NCBI RefSeq assembly: GCF_026262505.1 | Contig: NC_067205.1 | Coordinates: 19,465,645-19,529,644, forward strand | From: Trichomonas vaginalis G3 | Lineage: Eukaryota > Parabasalia > Trichomonadida > Trichomonadidae | Length of the DNA stretch: 64,000 nucleotides | Direction: 5' to 3' | Part shown: piece after piece, positions 30,064-40,352 of the stretch | Layout: the number at the start of each line of letters is the position of its first letter | How positions within the stretch are numbered: position 1 is the stretch's first letter | The notes under the pieces: generated by a model | What the model was told of the DNA's origin: nothing | Seen by the model: the letters and a program-made list of their open reading frames with translations, nothing else | Databases searched by the model: none | Made by a program: the position numbers and the translations under genes

Positions 30064-30483
30064 ATGACGAAATATATTTCAGTCAACAAATATATGTCAG
30101 GACTTAAAGAAGAACTAGAACCATTCACATATTTGAATGTTTACTTCTACCATTTTGAAAAGTCTACATTTGACAAAGTTTGGAACATCGAACCAGTTAA
30201 GTTTGCTGTCGTGACTAAAAACGGTGCGAAATTTGAAGACTTAGACATAGAAGGTTTGTTAGCAGTCAAAGAAAATTTTGACAGAAGGTTCTCAAACCTT
30301 AAAGAAGGCAAAGCATACAAACTTGTTATACCTTATGAACCAAAGAAAGCAGACGACTATGAATATTATGAGTCTAAGATAGTTGAAGTTCAAGGTAAAT
30401 TGGGTAAAAAGATTTTAGAGTCTAAGCCAGTGTTTGCTCCTAAAGAGGAAGAGAACATTGACATTGACCCAGAAATGTTCTAA
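30064..30483 (+). CDS. Unknown 139-aa Polinton protein, B1 copy
   Basis: MTKYISVNKYMSGLKEELEP, mixed alpha/beta, ending in an acidic tail EEENIDIDPEMF. The B2 copy at 44554-44973 has the same length. Directly follows the helicase gene in the same direction, so a role in replication (for example a single-strand binding or accessory factor) is plausible but unproven. Confidence 0.6.
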   Translation: MTKYISVNKYMSGLKEELEPFTYLNVYFYHFEKSTFDKVWNIEPVKFAVVTKNGAKFEDLDIEGLLAVKENFDRRFSNLKEGKAYKLVIPYEPKKADDYEYYESKIVEVQGKLGKKILESKPVFAPKEEENIDIDPEMF

Positions 30484-30498
30484 AAATAAAATTTTATT

Positions 30499-30950
30499 TT
30501 ACATGTCAAATTTCTTCTTCTCTGGCTCTGGTTCTTTCTTCTCTTCTTCTACTTTTTTTCTTTTCTTTCTTTCTTTCTCTCTTCTTCTTCTTTTCTGGTG
30601 GAGTTATGTCAAATTTCTCAGAACCATATTTATGTAAAAGTTCTTTGTCCTTTAATAGCTCTTCTATTCTGTTTTCTATTTCATCTTCAAGAACAGCGCA
30701 TGTGCCTTCTTTGCATTCTAAGAACTTTTGTTGGACTTCATCTTTCCAATCGGCGTCATCTCTGTCAACAAGTCTGTCATGACAAACTTAAAGACTTCTC
30801 TGCCTAATGTTTATGGTTCTTGTCATATTCCAGAAACAGAACTTTAGAACAAATTCACCTTTCTTGTTACACTATGTAAGATTTATGGTCGACAGATGTT
30901 TTAGAGTCGAAAAGCTTGTCTCGAATATAGATAGCGAAATCGCTAGACAT
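30499..30950 (-). pseudogene. Lys/Glu-rich small protein, B1 copy, fossil
   Basis: Counterpart of the open 158-aa gene at 44061-44537. Convergent with the 139-aa gene. Broken. Confidence 0.6.
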
Positions 30951-30983
30951 TTTCAAAAAGATAAAAATTTTAATTTTTCTAAA

Positions 30984-31083
30984 NNNNNNNNNNNNNNNNN
31001 NNNNNNNNNNNNNNNNNNNNNNNNNNNNNNNNNNNNNNNNNNNNNNNNNNNNNNNNNNNNNNNNNNNNNNNNNNNNNNNNNNN
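30984..31083. other. Assembly gap (100 Ns)
   Basis: Exactly 100 N, the conventional filler for a gap of unknown size. It falls where B1 reaches its packaging-ATPase gene and before the first gene of B2, so B1 and B2 are not shown to be contiguous. Confidence 1.
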
Positions 31084-31834
31084 AAACCTACTTGAAAGTC
31101 TGAAATACTTCCACTTGGTGGTTCGTATAACTTTGTAGGTTTTCGTAAAAGTCATTTGCCAAGCATAAGAAAAGAGTTTTGGGCGCCAGAAAATGAAGCA
31201 TGAACAATAATAGCAGCTGGTCGAAAACATCTTTAAATAAATATGGTTCATCTCTTGCATATCGACTGTAAATATTTGCTAAAGGAAGTTCGACTTTCTG
31301 ATTTAACATTCTTTGCAAATAATACATGACATTGCAGTGAATTCTGTATTATATTTGTTCGTCTTTCTTTGGATTTGTCTTCGTAGATTTGAAATGACAC
31401 TTGTGAATTTTGTTTGTCATATACAATTCTCACATAAAGTGTGCTCTCGGTATTTTGCATATTCATCAGCATATTTTGCATAACATGAATTTATTTATCT
31501 TCTATATTTTTAACGCAGTCTGTAGAGAAGATGAAAGGTCAACTTGTATTAGCTCAATTTCTTCCCACATTTTTCGTTTCCCTTCAGATATATAATCTAT
31601 ATGAAACCTTACAATAAATGGAAAACTTTTATCTTCTACAGACACAAACTTCATTCTACGAAAGCCATAGCTTTGTTGACAGATGGGTCTCTTAGCCATC
31701 TTAATGGGTAGTCAAAACGATAGCCTTCATGCTTTACGGTCTCTGTCTCAAACTTTTTGACCGACATTAGTAAAAAGTTCATCTAATGGTTTAGTTGTAG
31801 CAACTCTTGAATTTTCTTTTTCTATTGGAAGCAT
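31084..31834 (-). pseudogene. Minor capsid candidate next to fibre gene, fossil
   Basis: Minus-strand fossil gene divergent from the fibre gene at 31853. One stretch, MKFVSVEDKSFPFIVRFHID, recalls the N-terminal pattern of the 285-aa gene at 10608-11465 in A. It is broken and truncated by the gap. Family assignment is weak. Confidence 0.4.
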
Positions 31835-31852
31835 ATTTTATCTAGAATAAAA

Positions 31853-33178
31853 ATGTCGAAAGATATTGCTTCCATGAGAGAAATACAACACAACCGACAA
31901 CTCATTATGCAAGCTCTAAATAAGAACACAACAAACTTTTCAAACTATTCTAAGATATCTGAGTCATTGAAAGAAGGAAACTTAAAACTGACATTAAACC
32001 CTTTAACAGATGAGTTTCTAATTTCAAGACAAGAAGAACAATACTGTCTGTATAAATCCAACAAAAGGAACTTTAAACGAGAAACCTATAAATGAACTTC
32101 TTTTGAAAACAGATGTTGACAACAAAGCTGACAAAGAATATGTAGACGATGCAATAGCAAAAGAAGAAGAAAGAGCTAACAATGCTTATGCAACAAAAGA
32201 ACATACTCATCCTGAACTAGCAGACAAAACATATGTTGACAATAAAATGTCAAGTGAAGTGACAAGAGCTGAAAACGAATATTCAAAAAGACTCATACAC
32301 ATACCATTGCAAATATTACAAACTTACAAGAAACCTTAAACAGGAAAAAGTGCCGTTGGACATACACATTCTATATCTGAAATAACAAACTTACAAGAAA
32401 CCTTAAACAGGAAAAGTGCCGTTGGACATACACATTCTATATCTGAAATAACAGACTTAAACGTTAGCCTTGAAAAGAAAGCAGACAAGAACCATACACA
32501 TACAAGTTTTACAACTGTTGCTATAGAAAGTATTGAAGGAACGGTTGAAGAAACTGGTGGGGATGCAATTATATTGTAAACCTCCTAACTTTCCACAAGG
32601 TTTAACATCGGATGACGACATAACGACGATGAGAAACATTAGATGTAAAGATGTTTATGTCATGAAGGATGAACATAATATTAAATTCACTGCTCAAGAT
32701 TTATATGACAAGAAAGCAGACAAAACAGAGCTTCAAACATTAAAGACAGAAATACTTCAAACATATTCCTATAGGCTCTATTTATACGTCAATGAACTCT
32801 ACCAGACCAGAAACAGTTTGGGTTTTGGAACTTGGACTCAAATAGTCGACAGGTTTTTGTATTGTGCAAACTCTTCAAAGGAAACAGGTGGAAGTAAAAC
32901 GATTTCAGGTGAAAATTTACCTGCACATAGTCACTACATAGATTTAAGTACATCTCAAGCAGGTTGGCATAAGCATAGATTTGGGATTGGTCAGCAATGA
33001 AAAAGGTAAAGGATATGATGTTAAAGACAACGTTCAGTTTGCTATAATTGTTTCTGGAGTAACACTGAGGAGAGGAAACCATACACATCGCGTTTCAGGA
33101 TATACGCAAACAACGGGACAAAGTAAAGACTACATGCCACCTTACATGACAGTTTACGCATGGTATAGAATTGCTTAG
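31853..33178 (+). pseudogene. Collar-type fibre protein, B2 copy, fossil
   Basis: Starts MSKDIASMREIQHNRQLIMQ. Contains the shaft motifs ADKEYVDDAI, ATKEHTHPELADKTYVDN and KKADKNHTHTSFTTV, a directly duplicated block near 32330-32450 (ISEITNLQETLNRKSAVGHT type), and the collar end YMPPYMTVYAWYR. Same family as 1-1137 in A, with the region around 32460-32780 especially close. Convergent with the integrase; the stop codons overlap. Broken. Confidence 0.75.
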
Positions 33179-34131
33179 TCGTCATTTTCAACTTCTTTAG
33201 CATATTCGTCAGGAGTTGTCTTATATTTGTTAGGAACTGTCTTTGAAAGTATACCACCTTGAACTTTGACAAGTTTGAAACGAGGTCTGACAATAGTAGT
33301 TTTATCTTCTGCTTGCATGTGTACATTTTGCCATGTTTGCCTAAAACTTCATAATATTCTCTTGTATACTTTCTTCTATTTTTACGAACACGAATGTGAG
33401 TACCTGTCGGGTTCCCATTGTTGTCATAGTCAATAGTATTTTCATATGGGTCGCGTTTAGGTATTTCTATTTTTACTTTGTCACCTTTCTGAAGTTTGAA
33501 GCCCGGCATTCTTTCTTGTTTGTCTCTTTTGACTAAATTATTAAATATATAGTCTTTCTCTAAGTCAGGGTTGTTTTTCATTTCTTCGGGGGAGTGGTTT
33601 CCCAAACCTTTTTGTTTACGGCTATTGTAAATATTTAAAACTTGTCTCATCTTTGCCATGGAGAAGTGTCTATATTTGTCGTCATATGACATTTCATTTG
33701 CTTCACCACCTTGTGGTTGTTTAAGTCTCTTAACATTTTTATACAACCGTCAATGACACCAAGAGCAGAATGGTTTTGGTCGACAATGAAATATTGGTTT
33801 ACATTTTTTGAACGCAGATAGTTTTTTAATCATCTGATTTGAAAGAACTTTCACAGTCAGATGTCAGTTTTGTTGGATGGTATTTGTCAACGAATATTGT
33901 CAAAGCAGTTTTCACATCTAAAATATTTTTGGACCATAATGGTATGGCTTCACAGTATCTTGTGTTTTGACCGACAAATATTAGCCAGTATGGTGGTCCA
34001 TCTTCTCTATACCTCGGAATGTTTTCCAAGATATCCATAAACCAAGCATTTGGTGTTGAACTAAAGATTTTTATCATGAGTGCTTTCTTTGTCGCTTTAG
34101 AAACATAGGGGTCCTTGTTTGGATTCGTCAT
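33175..34131 (-). pseudogene. Polinton integrase, B2 copy, fossil
   Basis: The DDE core is visible: FMDILENIPRY (first Asp, near 34060) and KLTSDCESSFKSDD (second, near 33850). Later parts carry GFKLQKGDKVKIEIPKRD, an SH3-like stretch, and NRRKYTREYYEVLGKHGKMY as in other Polinton integrases. Broken. Confidence 0.8.
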
Positions 34132-34147
34132 TTTTACCCTATAAGAA

Positions 34148-34549
34148 ATGGGTTTATTTGGCGCATTAGCAGGAGTTGCATCCAGATTTTTGCCCGCAGT
34201 GGGAACAATAGCCAGAGGTGTATTTGGAGTTGGAAGGAAGATTTTGAGTACATTAGGTATACTTAAAGAGAAAGCACAACCTATTATACAAACTGTACAG
34301 AAAGGTTGGGATGTAGCACGAGATGCAACAAATCTTATTCCAAATCCTGAAACAAGAGGAAAAGTTCAAGGATGGATGGACAATGTAGGAAGACAAGCAG
34401 GAAACTATTATAACAAAGCAAATGACTACTATAACCAAGCAGGACACTATATGGACCAAGGTGAAAGATTCTTTAACAGAGGATATAACCATGCACAACA
34501 ATGGGTAAACAATAACCAACCTCAACCGCCTCAAACGTGGGGAATGTAA
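34148..34549 (+). CDS. Small protein with N-terminal glycine-rich amphipathic segment, 133 aa
   Basis: Starts MGLFGALAGVASRFLPAVGT, a Met-Gly start suited to N-myristoylation followed by an amphipathic hydrophobic stretch, then a Lys-containing helix, Tyr/Asn repeats (NYYNKANDYYNQAGHYMD) and a Pro/Gln tail. The start resembles membrane-interacting N-termini in non-enveloped virion proteins. It is divergent from the integrase with only 16 bp between starts. A virion-associated membrane-active role is inferred from composition alone. Open. Confidence 0.6.
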   Translation: MGLFGALAGVASRFLPAVGTIARGVFGVGRKILSTLGILKEKAQPIIQTVQKGWDVARDATNLIPNPETRGKVQGWMDNVGRQAGNYYNKANDYYNQAGHYMDQGERFFNRGYNHAQQWVNNNQPQPPQTWGM

Positions 34550-34550
34550 A

Positions 34551-34571
34551 GTTTTTTACTGAGATGAAATG
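34551..34571 (+). promoter_or_regulatory. Repeated start leader TTTTTTACTGAGATGAAATG, copy 1
   Basis: The same leader recurs at 34715-34735 before the 60-aa gene. Here it leads into a 34-codon stretch from ATG 34569 with no recognised product; another short frame runs 34601-34699. A small degenerate gene or leader duplication is likely. Confidence 0.5.
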
Positions 34572-34732
34572 AACAATACATTGAGACAAATGGGTTCAAG
34601 ATGGATTTGTCGACTTCAGCAGTTACACAACGTGTTTGTCAAGTTCTTCCTATACCTCAGGAAGTTTTAGACCGACTTAAAAAAAACAACAACAGTTGAA
34701 AAAAACAAACTAAAATTTTTTACTGAGATGAA

Positions 34733-34915
34733 ATGACCGAAGAAGTTGAAACGGTAGATTTGACACCACAAACAAAAAGTTCAGAACCATTGTCAAAACC
34801 TGTCAAAGAACTTACAGATGAAGAGAAAAATTCAATAATAGAAAGTGCCAGGTCTGGAAATACAAACCCTAACTATAAAGTCACTTTTCATAGAAATGGA
34901 ACGGCTAGTATCTAA
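34733..34915 (+). CDS. Small acidic protein, 60 aa
   Basis: MTEEVETVDLTPQTKSSEPL with EEKNSIIESARSGNTNPNYK and a short beta-like end. The middle is reminiscent of ESIILNDARGIQHPFYY in the gene at 11795 of A. Start fixed by the repeated TTTTTACTGAGATGAA leader. Function unknown. Confidence 0.5.
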   Translation: MTEEVETVDLTPQTKSSEPLSKPVKELTDEEKNSIIESARSGNTNPNYKVTFHRNGTASI

Positions 34916-34945
34916 AAAAGAAACAGACTCTCACAAATAAAAATA

Positions 34946-35230
34946 TTGAAGTCTGAAGGAGCTTTCGAGACAACAGATGGAAAAGTTTACTTCACTGACC
35001 AACAGTTCATTATAGAACATCTCATTGACTTAGAGTCGAAATATTCTAAACTTTACAACAAACACAAAAAGTTGAAAGGAAAACAAAAACAAATGGCATA
35101 TGATATTTATGAAGATGTTGACGACACAACTGTTCCTGCAGGTGAGGTAAAGTCAGAGGAACCGAAAAGTGACGAAAAACCGATAGAAGAAGAGAAACCA
35201 AAAACTGAAGATAAAAAAACCAAAGTTTAG
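34946..35230 (+). CDS. Lys/Glu-rich protein, start uncertain
   Basis: About 94 residues from a TTG; no upstream ATG in frame was accepted, so the true start is unknown. EGAFETTDGKVYFTDQQFII and a helix LESKYSKLYNKHKKLKGKQK, then a Glu/Pro/Lys tail. Function unknown. Confidence 0.4.
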   Translation: MKSEGAFETTDGKVYFTDQQFIIEHLIDLESKYSKLYNKHKKLKGKQKQMAYDIYEDVDDTTVPAGEVKSEEPKSDEKPIEEEKPKTEDKKTKV

Positions 35231-35343
35231 TTTCCAAACTAAACCAAGTCAACCTTCATTAGCTGGTATGGGTTGGCGTCAAAGACTTATGGCAGCAGGC
35301 GGTTATGTTAAGTAAAGAAAAAACATTTTTTTATTTTATAAAA

Positions 35344-37488
35344 ATGCCCCATATAGAATGATAGAAAGTCTGCTAGAATAAAAGCAGAGTTGCAAAGATA
35401 TGGTTGGAGAGTTTCGAAGAATTTAAATATAGGAAGGGAAGACCATAAAAGTCTATGACAAAACTGGCTGGTCTTCGCTACGAAATGGATTTGGAAACAG
35501 CACGTGCCAATTATCCAAACAGACTAGAGAGGTTAGAAGAAGAACGTCTTATGGACATGCCTTTCGATGTTAGTGAACTCAAGTTGAAGGACACGACGGC
35601 TTTGCCAGATTCTACTGGAAACATGACGAACAATTGCATCCTTTGAGAAGGAAAAAAGGAGTGCAAGAGATGGTCATGCTCCCATGGAAAGAACAAGATA
35701 TGCATATGAAGTACCGTGAAGTTAGAAGTCAAATTACATCTGGTCGAACCTTTACAGTAAACTTTGACGAAGGAAAGAACAAAGAAGGCTTCATGGAGTA
35801 CTTGCTGCATACAAGACGGAAATAAGAAAGGACAACAATCTCAGATTGACCATAACAGATTTGGATGGTCACATTTACTATGCACATGGCAATGAACAAC
35901 AGCCGCAAAACTTCTTGACGCTTTCAAGACTACAAAGGAGAGAACAAATGGTTGACTCCGACTCAGACATTTTGAATGCAATTGAAGGAATTGCAAGTGT
36001 CAAGTTCGAATGGTACCAACCTAACCTCAAGCAGTCAGACAACATGCTGGATACTTTCCGTTCATAAATAAAGTCTGACATTGACTTGACAAGGTATGGA
36101 ATTTACAATTCAATTGAAACAATTGTCAATGAACCTTGTATTCTTACATGTCTCAGGAACTCTGGTCTTGTTACAGATGAGAAGATGAAGTATCTTGAGT
36201 CATGTGTGAAGACAAGGTACATTCTCAGAGGTCAATTGGCAAAAATTGCACCGTTGGCAAATGTCAATATCCGAGTCAACATACCTACAGCTAAAGGTTC
36301 TTCACATGACGACTATGTTGTTGAGTTCAATTTACCATGGTTGAAGATTGCAATTGTCCACAACCACTTCATGTTGAACGAAAGTCTTACAAACCCATTG
36401 TTCGGAAAAGGCAAGTGCAACATTGTCAGAGCTGTAAACATTCTTTTCGAGAAAGGTTTGTTGGAACCAATTCCAGATGACAAGCTGACAGAAACTTTTG
36501 TACCAAAAGACGAAACAAACTTTTCACTGTTAGCAAGACCAAAAGTTGTTCCAGACAAAGTTCTAGTACAAAAGAAGTACACAATTCCAAAAGGAGTTGG
36601 ATTGTTCGGATACCAACCTGAACCAGAAGAACTTCCAATGAGGTTGCAAGAACTTCAAGATGCTATAAACAAACTTCCATTGAGACATCCAATTGACGTC
36701 AAATTGTATTGGAGAGCATCTGAGTTAGGTCAGAAGGTTTTATATGAAACAGGTTGCTTCGACGATGTTTATGAGATAACAGGAGAAGTTTCTCAGAAGA
36801 TAAGAGACTCACTTGAATTTCCACAAACTGGACCAATTGGTTGCGACAAGTTCGACTCAGATGAAAAGATATACTATGTCGACCTTAACGCTGCATACAT
36901 GAGGTTTGTCCAATATATTCGACTGGAATTCCAAACGAAGATGGTGAGTTCCCGGGAAGGAACTATACAGTTGGAAAAGTCATACAACAACTGTATGATA
37001 TTAGGAAAGCTTCAAACCCCAAACTTGCAATGACACTCAAATTGCTTATGAATTCGACATGGGGATATTCCATTAAGAAACCTCAAGAGATGAAGAGTAA
37101 ACATTATGAGAAGGTCGACAACTTTGTTGAAAGGTTTTCTCCTTTTGTTTTGAAGTACGAATTCACTCAAGGTCAAAGTGGCTTAGTAACCACATTAAAA
37201 CCTATTGTCGAACATTGGTCTTACCCTCAGTTCGCAAAGGCAGTCCTTGACAACTACAACAAATTCTTCTCCGAAGTCAAATCGAAAGTTGTGGTTTACT
37301 ATGAGAACATTGACGCACTCATGACGAACGAAGAAGGATACAACAAACTCATTGAAATGGGAATGGTCGGTGAAAAGATGGGTCAATTCAAATTGGACAA
37401 AATTTTCACCGAAGTTCATGTCCTCTCCAAGCGTAAGTACTGGGGCATACTTGAAGACGGCACAAAAATAAAACATTGCATGAAATAA
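35344..37488 (+). pseudogene. Second, divergent family B DNA polymerase, fossil
   Basis: Different from the polymerase in A. Polymerase motif A is seen as KIYYVDLNAAYMRF (near 36890), motif B as LKLLMNSTWGYSIKKP (near 37040), and the stretch after motif C as GEKMGQFKLDKIFTEVHVLS-KRKYWGI (near 37370-37445). The N-terminal part is not recognised. The canonical form of the third motif is not apparent. Broken, with several breaks. Nucleotide make-up is less AT-rich than the B2 arms, and no nucleotide match to the A polymerase is seen, so it comes from another Polinton or virus lineage. Confidence 0.7.
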
Positions 37489-37509
37489 AAATTTTTATTC
37501 GAATTTGAA

Positions 37510-37755
37510 TTAAAATGTGGGAATTCTTGGGAACGGGAAAGGCTTATTTACTTGAGGAACAGGTAAAGGTGGTGGAGGTGGAGGTGGTGGCAACCAGTCC
37601 ATTTTATATTCCTTCCTAGCTAATTTCCGTTTAATTTCATGGTCGCCCTCGGAGTCTTTGAATCGGACAGGTCGAGTTACACCATTCTTGGTCTCAAACT
37701 CATATATAACCTGTTTGTCTGTATTTTCGTCGACTATGGCACGAGACACGAACAT
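37510..37755 (-). CDS. Small protein with poly-Pro run
   Basis: About 81 residues from ATG 37753-37755: MFVSRAIVDENTDKQVIYEF, a basic middle, then a run of eight Pro and PFPFPRIPTF. Divergent from the gene at 37786. Function unknown. Confidence 0.5.
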   Translation of the reverse strand: MFVSRAIVDENTDKQVIYEFETKNGVTRPVRFKDSEGDHEIKRKLARKEYKMDWLPPPPPPPPLPVPQVNKPFPFPRIPTF

Positions 37756-37776
37756 TGACCAAACGGACAAAAAGTG

Positions 37777-37785
37777 TCATTTCGG
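37777..37785 (+). promoter_or_regulatory. Initiator-like TCATTTCGG before ATG 37786
   Basis: AAAAAGTGTCATTTCGG immediately precedes the ATG. The same AAAAAGTGTCATTTTT-type element precedes other middle-block genes (41391-41410 and 41156-41175 on the minus strand, 38794-38803 and 39411-39422 in shorter form). Confidence 0.5.
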
Positions 37786-37974
37786 ATGGTCACGCAGCCA
37801 ATCGCATTCGAGCACTTCGAAGAAGCCTTACGTTCCAAGGGAGAGGGTGTCTGGTGCAAGGCAGAGGTCATGAAACTCTACGAGCAGTACATCCTCAATG
37901 CCTGGGAGGACAAATCGTCCTTGGATTGGCAATTCTACCAATCCTCTGGACGACCTCCTACGCAACTGGGATAA
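37786..37974 (+). CDS. Unknown 62-aa protein
   Basis: MVTQPIAFEHFEEALRSKGE, helical, with WEDKSSLDWQFYQSSGRP. Start chosen at the ATG next to the initiator-like element. Unrecognised. Confidence 0.5.
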   Translation: MVTQPIAFEHFEEALRSKGEGVWCKAEVMKLYEQYILNAWEDKSSLDWQFYQSSGRPPTQLG

Positions 37975-38235
37975 CGAAAGAGCCCAATTCAAAGGTCGGG
38001 AACTAATTTTGCAAATTACCTTAATTTAACATACTTATCCAAATAAACACCTAAATTTACTTGGGGTTTCCCCCTAAAATAAAATTTTTTTTACTCTTAG
38101 AACCACTCGAGGTTTCTCCTTACGGTTGTTGAGCTTGTCACCGTCAATGTGTCTGACCTGTCTTCTTGTCTGGATTTGGAACCCATTGAATTGCGACAAG
38201 CTTGCCCATGGAGAATTGAACCGCGATTCCGAAGG

Positions 38236-38793
38236 TTAAGGTTCAAGTGTCCCAAGTTGTTGAGGACTGGGGTAAGAACCTTGCCTGTCTCCTTGTTGCG
38301 GATTTGGTATGGGTAGGGTTGGGGAAATTTCGTAAGCGTCATCGGCAACAAGGGTTGCCCAAACTTCCTTTTCTTCGTGTTTCTCTTCTTCTTCTTCCTC
38401 TTCTTCCTCTTCTTCCTCTTCTTTGATAATACCTTCTTCAATTTGGTACTCACGAAGTACGGTGTTGCATGTTCTGTCCTTTCCGAGTACCTTCCAGATG
38501 GCGTCTATCTCTTCGAAGAAACGGTAGATGAGTCTGGCAAGGTCTCGGTTCTCTCTCGCGTAAATGTGCAAGGTTTCCGTGAAATCGTTCAGGCATTTCT
38601 CATTGGAAGCTTGGTTCGTGAGGACTTCGACTTTGAGATTGGTCATCTCTGTCATAAGACTACTTTGGAGAGTCTTAATGGTGTTTGTCAGATGAGCTTT
38701 CAATTGGGCAATTTGAATTTGAACTGGGCGCTTGTCTGGCAACCTTGAAAGGACATCTGCTATTGTGTTCGGCTTCGGTGCTTGTTCGGACAT
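38236..38793 (-). CDS. Helical protein with Glu run, 185 aa
   Basis: MSEQAPKPNTIADVLSRLPD, then long helices (LKAHLTNTIKTLQSSLMTEM, LHIYARENRDLARLIYRFFE) and an uninterrupted run of about 13 Glu. A coiled-coil structural protein is likely. The Met-Ser-acidic start is shared with neighbours at 40353, 41196 and 41436. Preceded by TCATTTTTTCG. Confidence 0.55.
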   Translation of the reverse strand: MSEQAPKPNTIADVLSRLPDKRPVQIQIAQLKAHLTNTIKTLQSSLMTEMTNLKVEVLTNQASNEKCLNDFTETLHIYARENRDLARLIYRFFEEIDAIWKVLGKDRTCNTVLREYQIEEGIIKEEEEEEEEEEEEEKHEEKEVWATLVADDAYEISPTLPIPNPQQGDRQGSYPSPQQLGTLEP

Positions 38794-38825
38794 CGAAAAA
38801 ATGAAGTGGTTTGAGAATGGCGGTT

Positions 38826-39410
38826 TTACTTCAAAAAGCTTGTTATGACAGTTATGTCATACAACAAGTTTAAAATAATATCTTGTTCTTCTTCTGAACG
38901 TTTGTTGTCTCTTCCGATAAAAGTTTCGAACATGAGAACCAAAAAACGTTTTTTGAGATTGCGGAAGAGTTCAGGCAAACGTTCATATTCTGGATATGTT
39001 GGGAGCAGTTCAAAACATCTGAGCTGACTTTCGGACAAAATTGGGACAATGTCAACAAATTCATCTTTGGTCGGACTGCTTGAAGGTAAGTCCCTTACAT
39101 GTAAGTAGCTCTGGTAAAGTCTTCTCATTTCTGCTAACTTTTGGAGTATAGCTTCGTAGTTTAGAAGTTTTAATTTTAATTGTCTTATTCCACTCTTGAC
39201 ATCTAAACGGTAACTATCCATGAGGTCAAGAGTAGCTTTGGTAGCTTTAAGTGGAGCTATCTGTTCCTTGACTTGTGCAATTTTGGTTGCAATTGTGGTT
39301 TGAGCTCCTTCAAGTTCGCCGTCTATGTCGTTCTCAACACCTTCAACCATAGCTTGAAACTCTTCATCGGTCCATTGAGTTTGGTGTGGGACGAATTTAA
39401 CTTGCTTCAT
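38826..39410 (-). CDS. Coiled-coil protein, 194 aa
   Basis: MKQVKFVPHQTQWTDEEFQA, then a long helical region (TTIATKIAQVKEQIAPLKAT) and an alpha-helical C-terminus (LRCFELLPTYPEYERLPELF). No family recognised. Preceded by TCATTTTTTGA. Confidence 0.55.
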   Translation of the reverse strand: MKQVKFVPHQTQWTDEEFQAMVEGVENDIDGELEGAQTTIATKIAQVKEQIAPLKATKATLDLMDSYRLDVKSGIRQLKLKLLNYEAILQKLAEMRRLYQSYLHVRDLPSSSPTKDEFVDIVPILSESQLRCFELLPTYPEYERLPELFRNLKKRFLVLMFETFIGRDNKRSEEEQDIILNLLYDITVITSFLK

Positions 39411-39451
39411 TCAAAAAATGAAAAAAATGTTTTTACTCTAAACGTTAAGGT

Positions 39452-39817
39452 TTACTGAACTGGTTGGATGTCGCCTTCACAGGTTATGTAGAACGGCTGA
39501 CCCGAGAAGTGAAGGAGACCCTTGAGAATTTGGCTCATTCTTGGGAAAGGGTTCTCTCTGGTTGGAAGTTGTATCCAAGGACGCTTTGCAAAGAACTTGA
39601 GAAGAGCTTCTTTCTTTGCTTGCTTTATGTCGTCGTAGGCTGTCCCGTCTGGTATTTGAATTGGAATTCCAGTCGAAGTCTCGAGATTCAAGGCAGCCCT
39701 TCCCGTTATCCAACCGCTAACAAGCTTGCCTTTTACATTCTGCCTGAGGAAGTCTTTAACAAGCTCGTTAATTTCAATTAGGTAAATTGCCTCGTCGGTA
39801 GGTTCGACCTCGACCAT
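39452..39817 (-). CDS. Unknown 121-aa protein
   Basis: MVEVEPTDEAIYLIEINELV, a compact alpha/beta-looking protein with WITGRAALNLETSTGIPIQI. Starts right at the edge of the 21-bp tandem array. Unrecognised. Confidence 0.5.
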   Translation of the reverse strand: MVEVEPTDEAIYLIEINELVKDFLRQNVKGKLVSGWITGRAALNLETSTGIPIQIPDGTAYDDIKQAKKEALLKFFAKRPWIQLPTRENPFPRMSQILKGLLHFSGQPFYITCEGDIQPVQ

Positions 39818-40310
39818 TGCTACTGTCAGAAAAAGTACTGCTACTGTCAGAAAAAGTACTGCTACTGTCAGTAAAAGTACTGCTACTGTCAGTAAAAGTA
39901 CTGCTACTGTCAGTAAAAGTACTGCTATTGTCAGTAAAAAGGAAAATTTGAGAGGGTTTTCGACGATAAAGTACTGCTACTGTCAGTAAAAGTACTGCTA
40001 CTGTCAGTAAAAGTACTGCTACTGTCAGAAAAAGTACTGCTACTGTCAGTAAAAGTACTGCTACTGTCAGTAAAAGTACTGCTACTGTCAGTAAAAGTAC
40101 TGCTATTGTCAGTAAAAAGGAAAATTTGAGAGGGTTTTCGACGATAAAGTACTGCTACTGTCAGTAAAAGTACTGCTACTGTCAGTAAAAGTACTGCTAC
40201 TGTCAGAAAAAGTACTGCTACTGTCAGTAAAAGTACTGCTACTGTCAGAAAAAGTACTGCTACTGTCAGTAAAAGTACTGCTACTGTCAGTAGCAGTACT
40301 GCTAGTAGCA
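39818..40310. repeat. 21-bp tandem array with higher-order structure
   Basis: About 20 copies of a 21-bp unit (GTACTGCTACTGTCAGTAAAA-like; shown here only in part as TACTGCTACTGTCAG), with AGAAAAA variants. The array is cut twice by the same spacer (AAAGGAAAATTTGAGAGGG and following) at about 39934-39967 and 40113-40146, giving a 179-bp higher-order period. It lies between the divergent genes at 39452 and 40353. Confidence 0.9.
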
Positions 40311-40352
40311 GAGATTTTTATCGTTGTGGTCCGACGGTTAAGCCACAAACGA

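Larger units (their letters stand above)
20915..30983 (+). mobile_element. Polinton B1, left arm to assembly gap, fossil
   Basis: Begins with a poly-A run and the GGTAGTGGGG terminus, then tandem repeats and the genes for the large basic protein, capsid, two accessory proteins, minor-capsid candidate, SF3 helicase, a 139-aa protein and a Lys/Glu-rich protein, all in the order found inverted in B2 and again in C. It stops at the run of Ns. Broken, with about a dozen or more breaks, though identity to B2 and C is very high by eye, so either decay is recent or part of the breakage reflects sequence quality. Confidence 0.85.

Noticed and set aside
30984-31083. Short frames ending next to the N run
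   Set aside because: They include unknown bases and have no evidence on either side of the gap.
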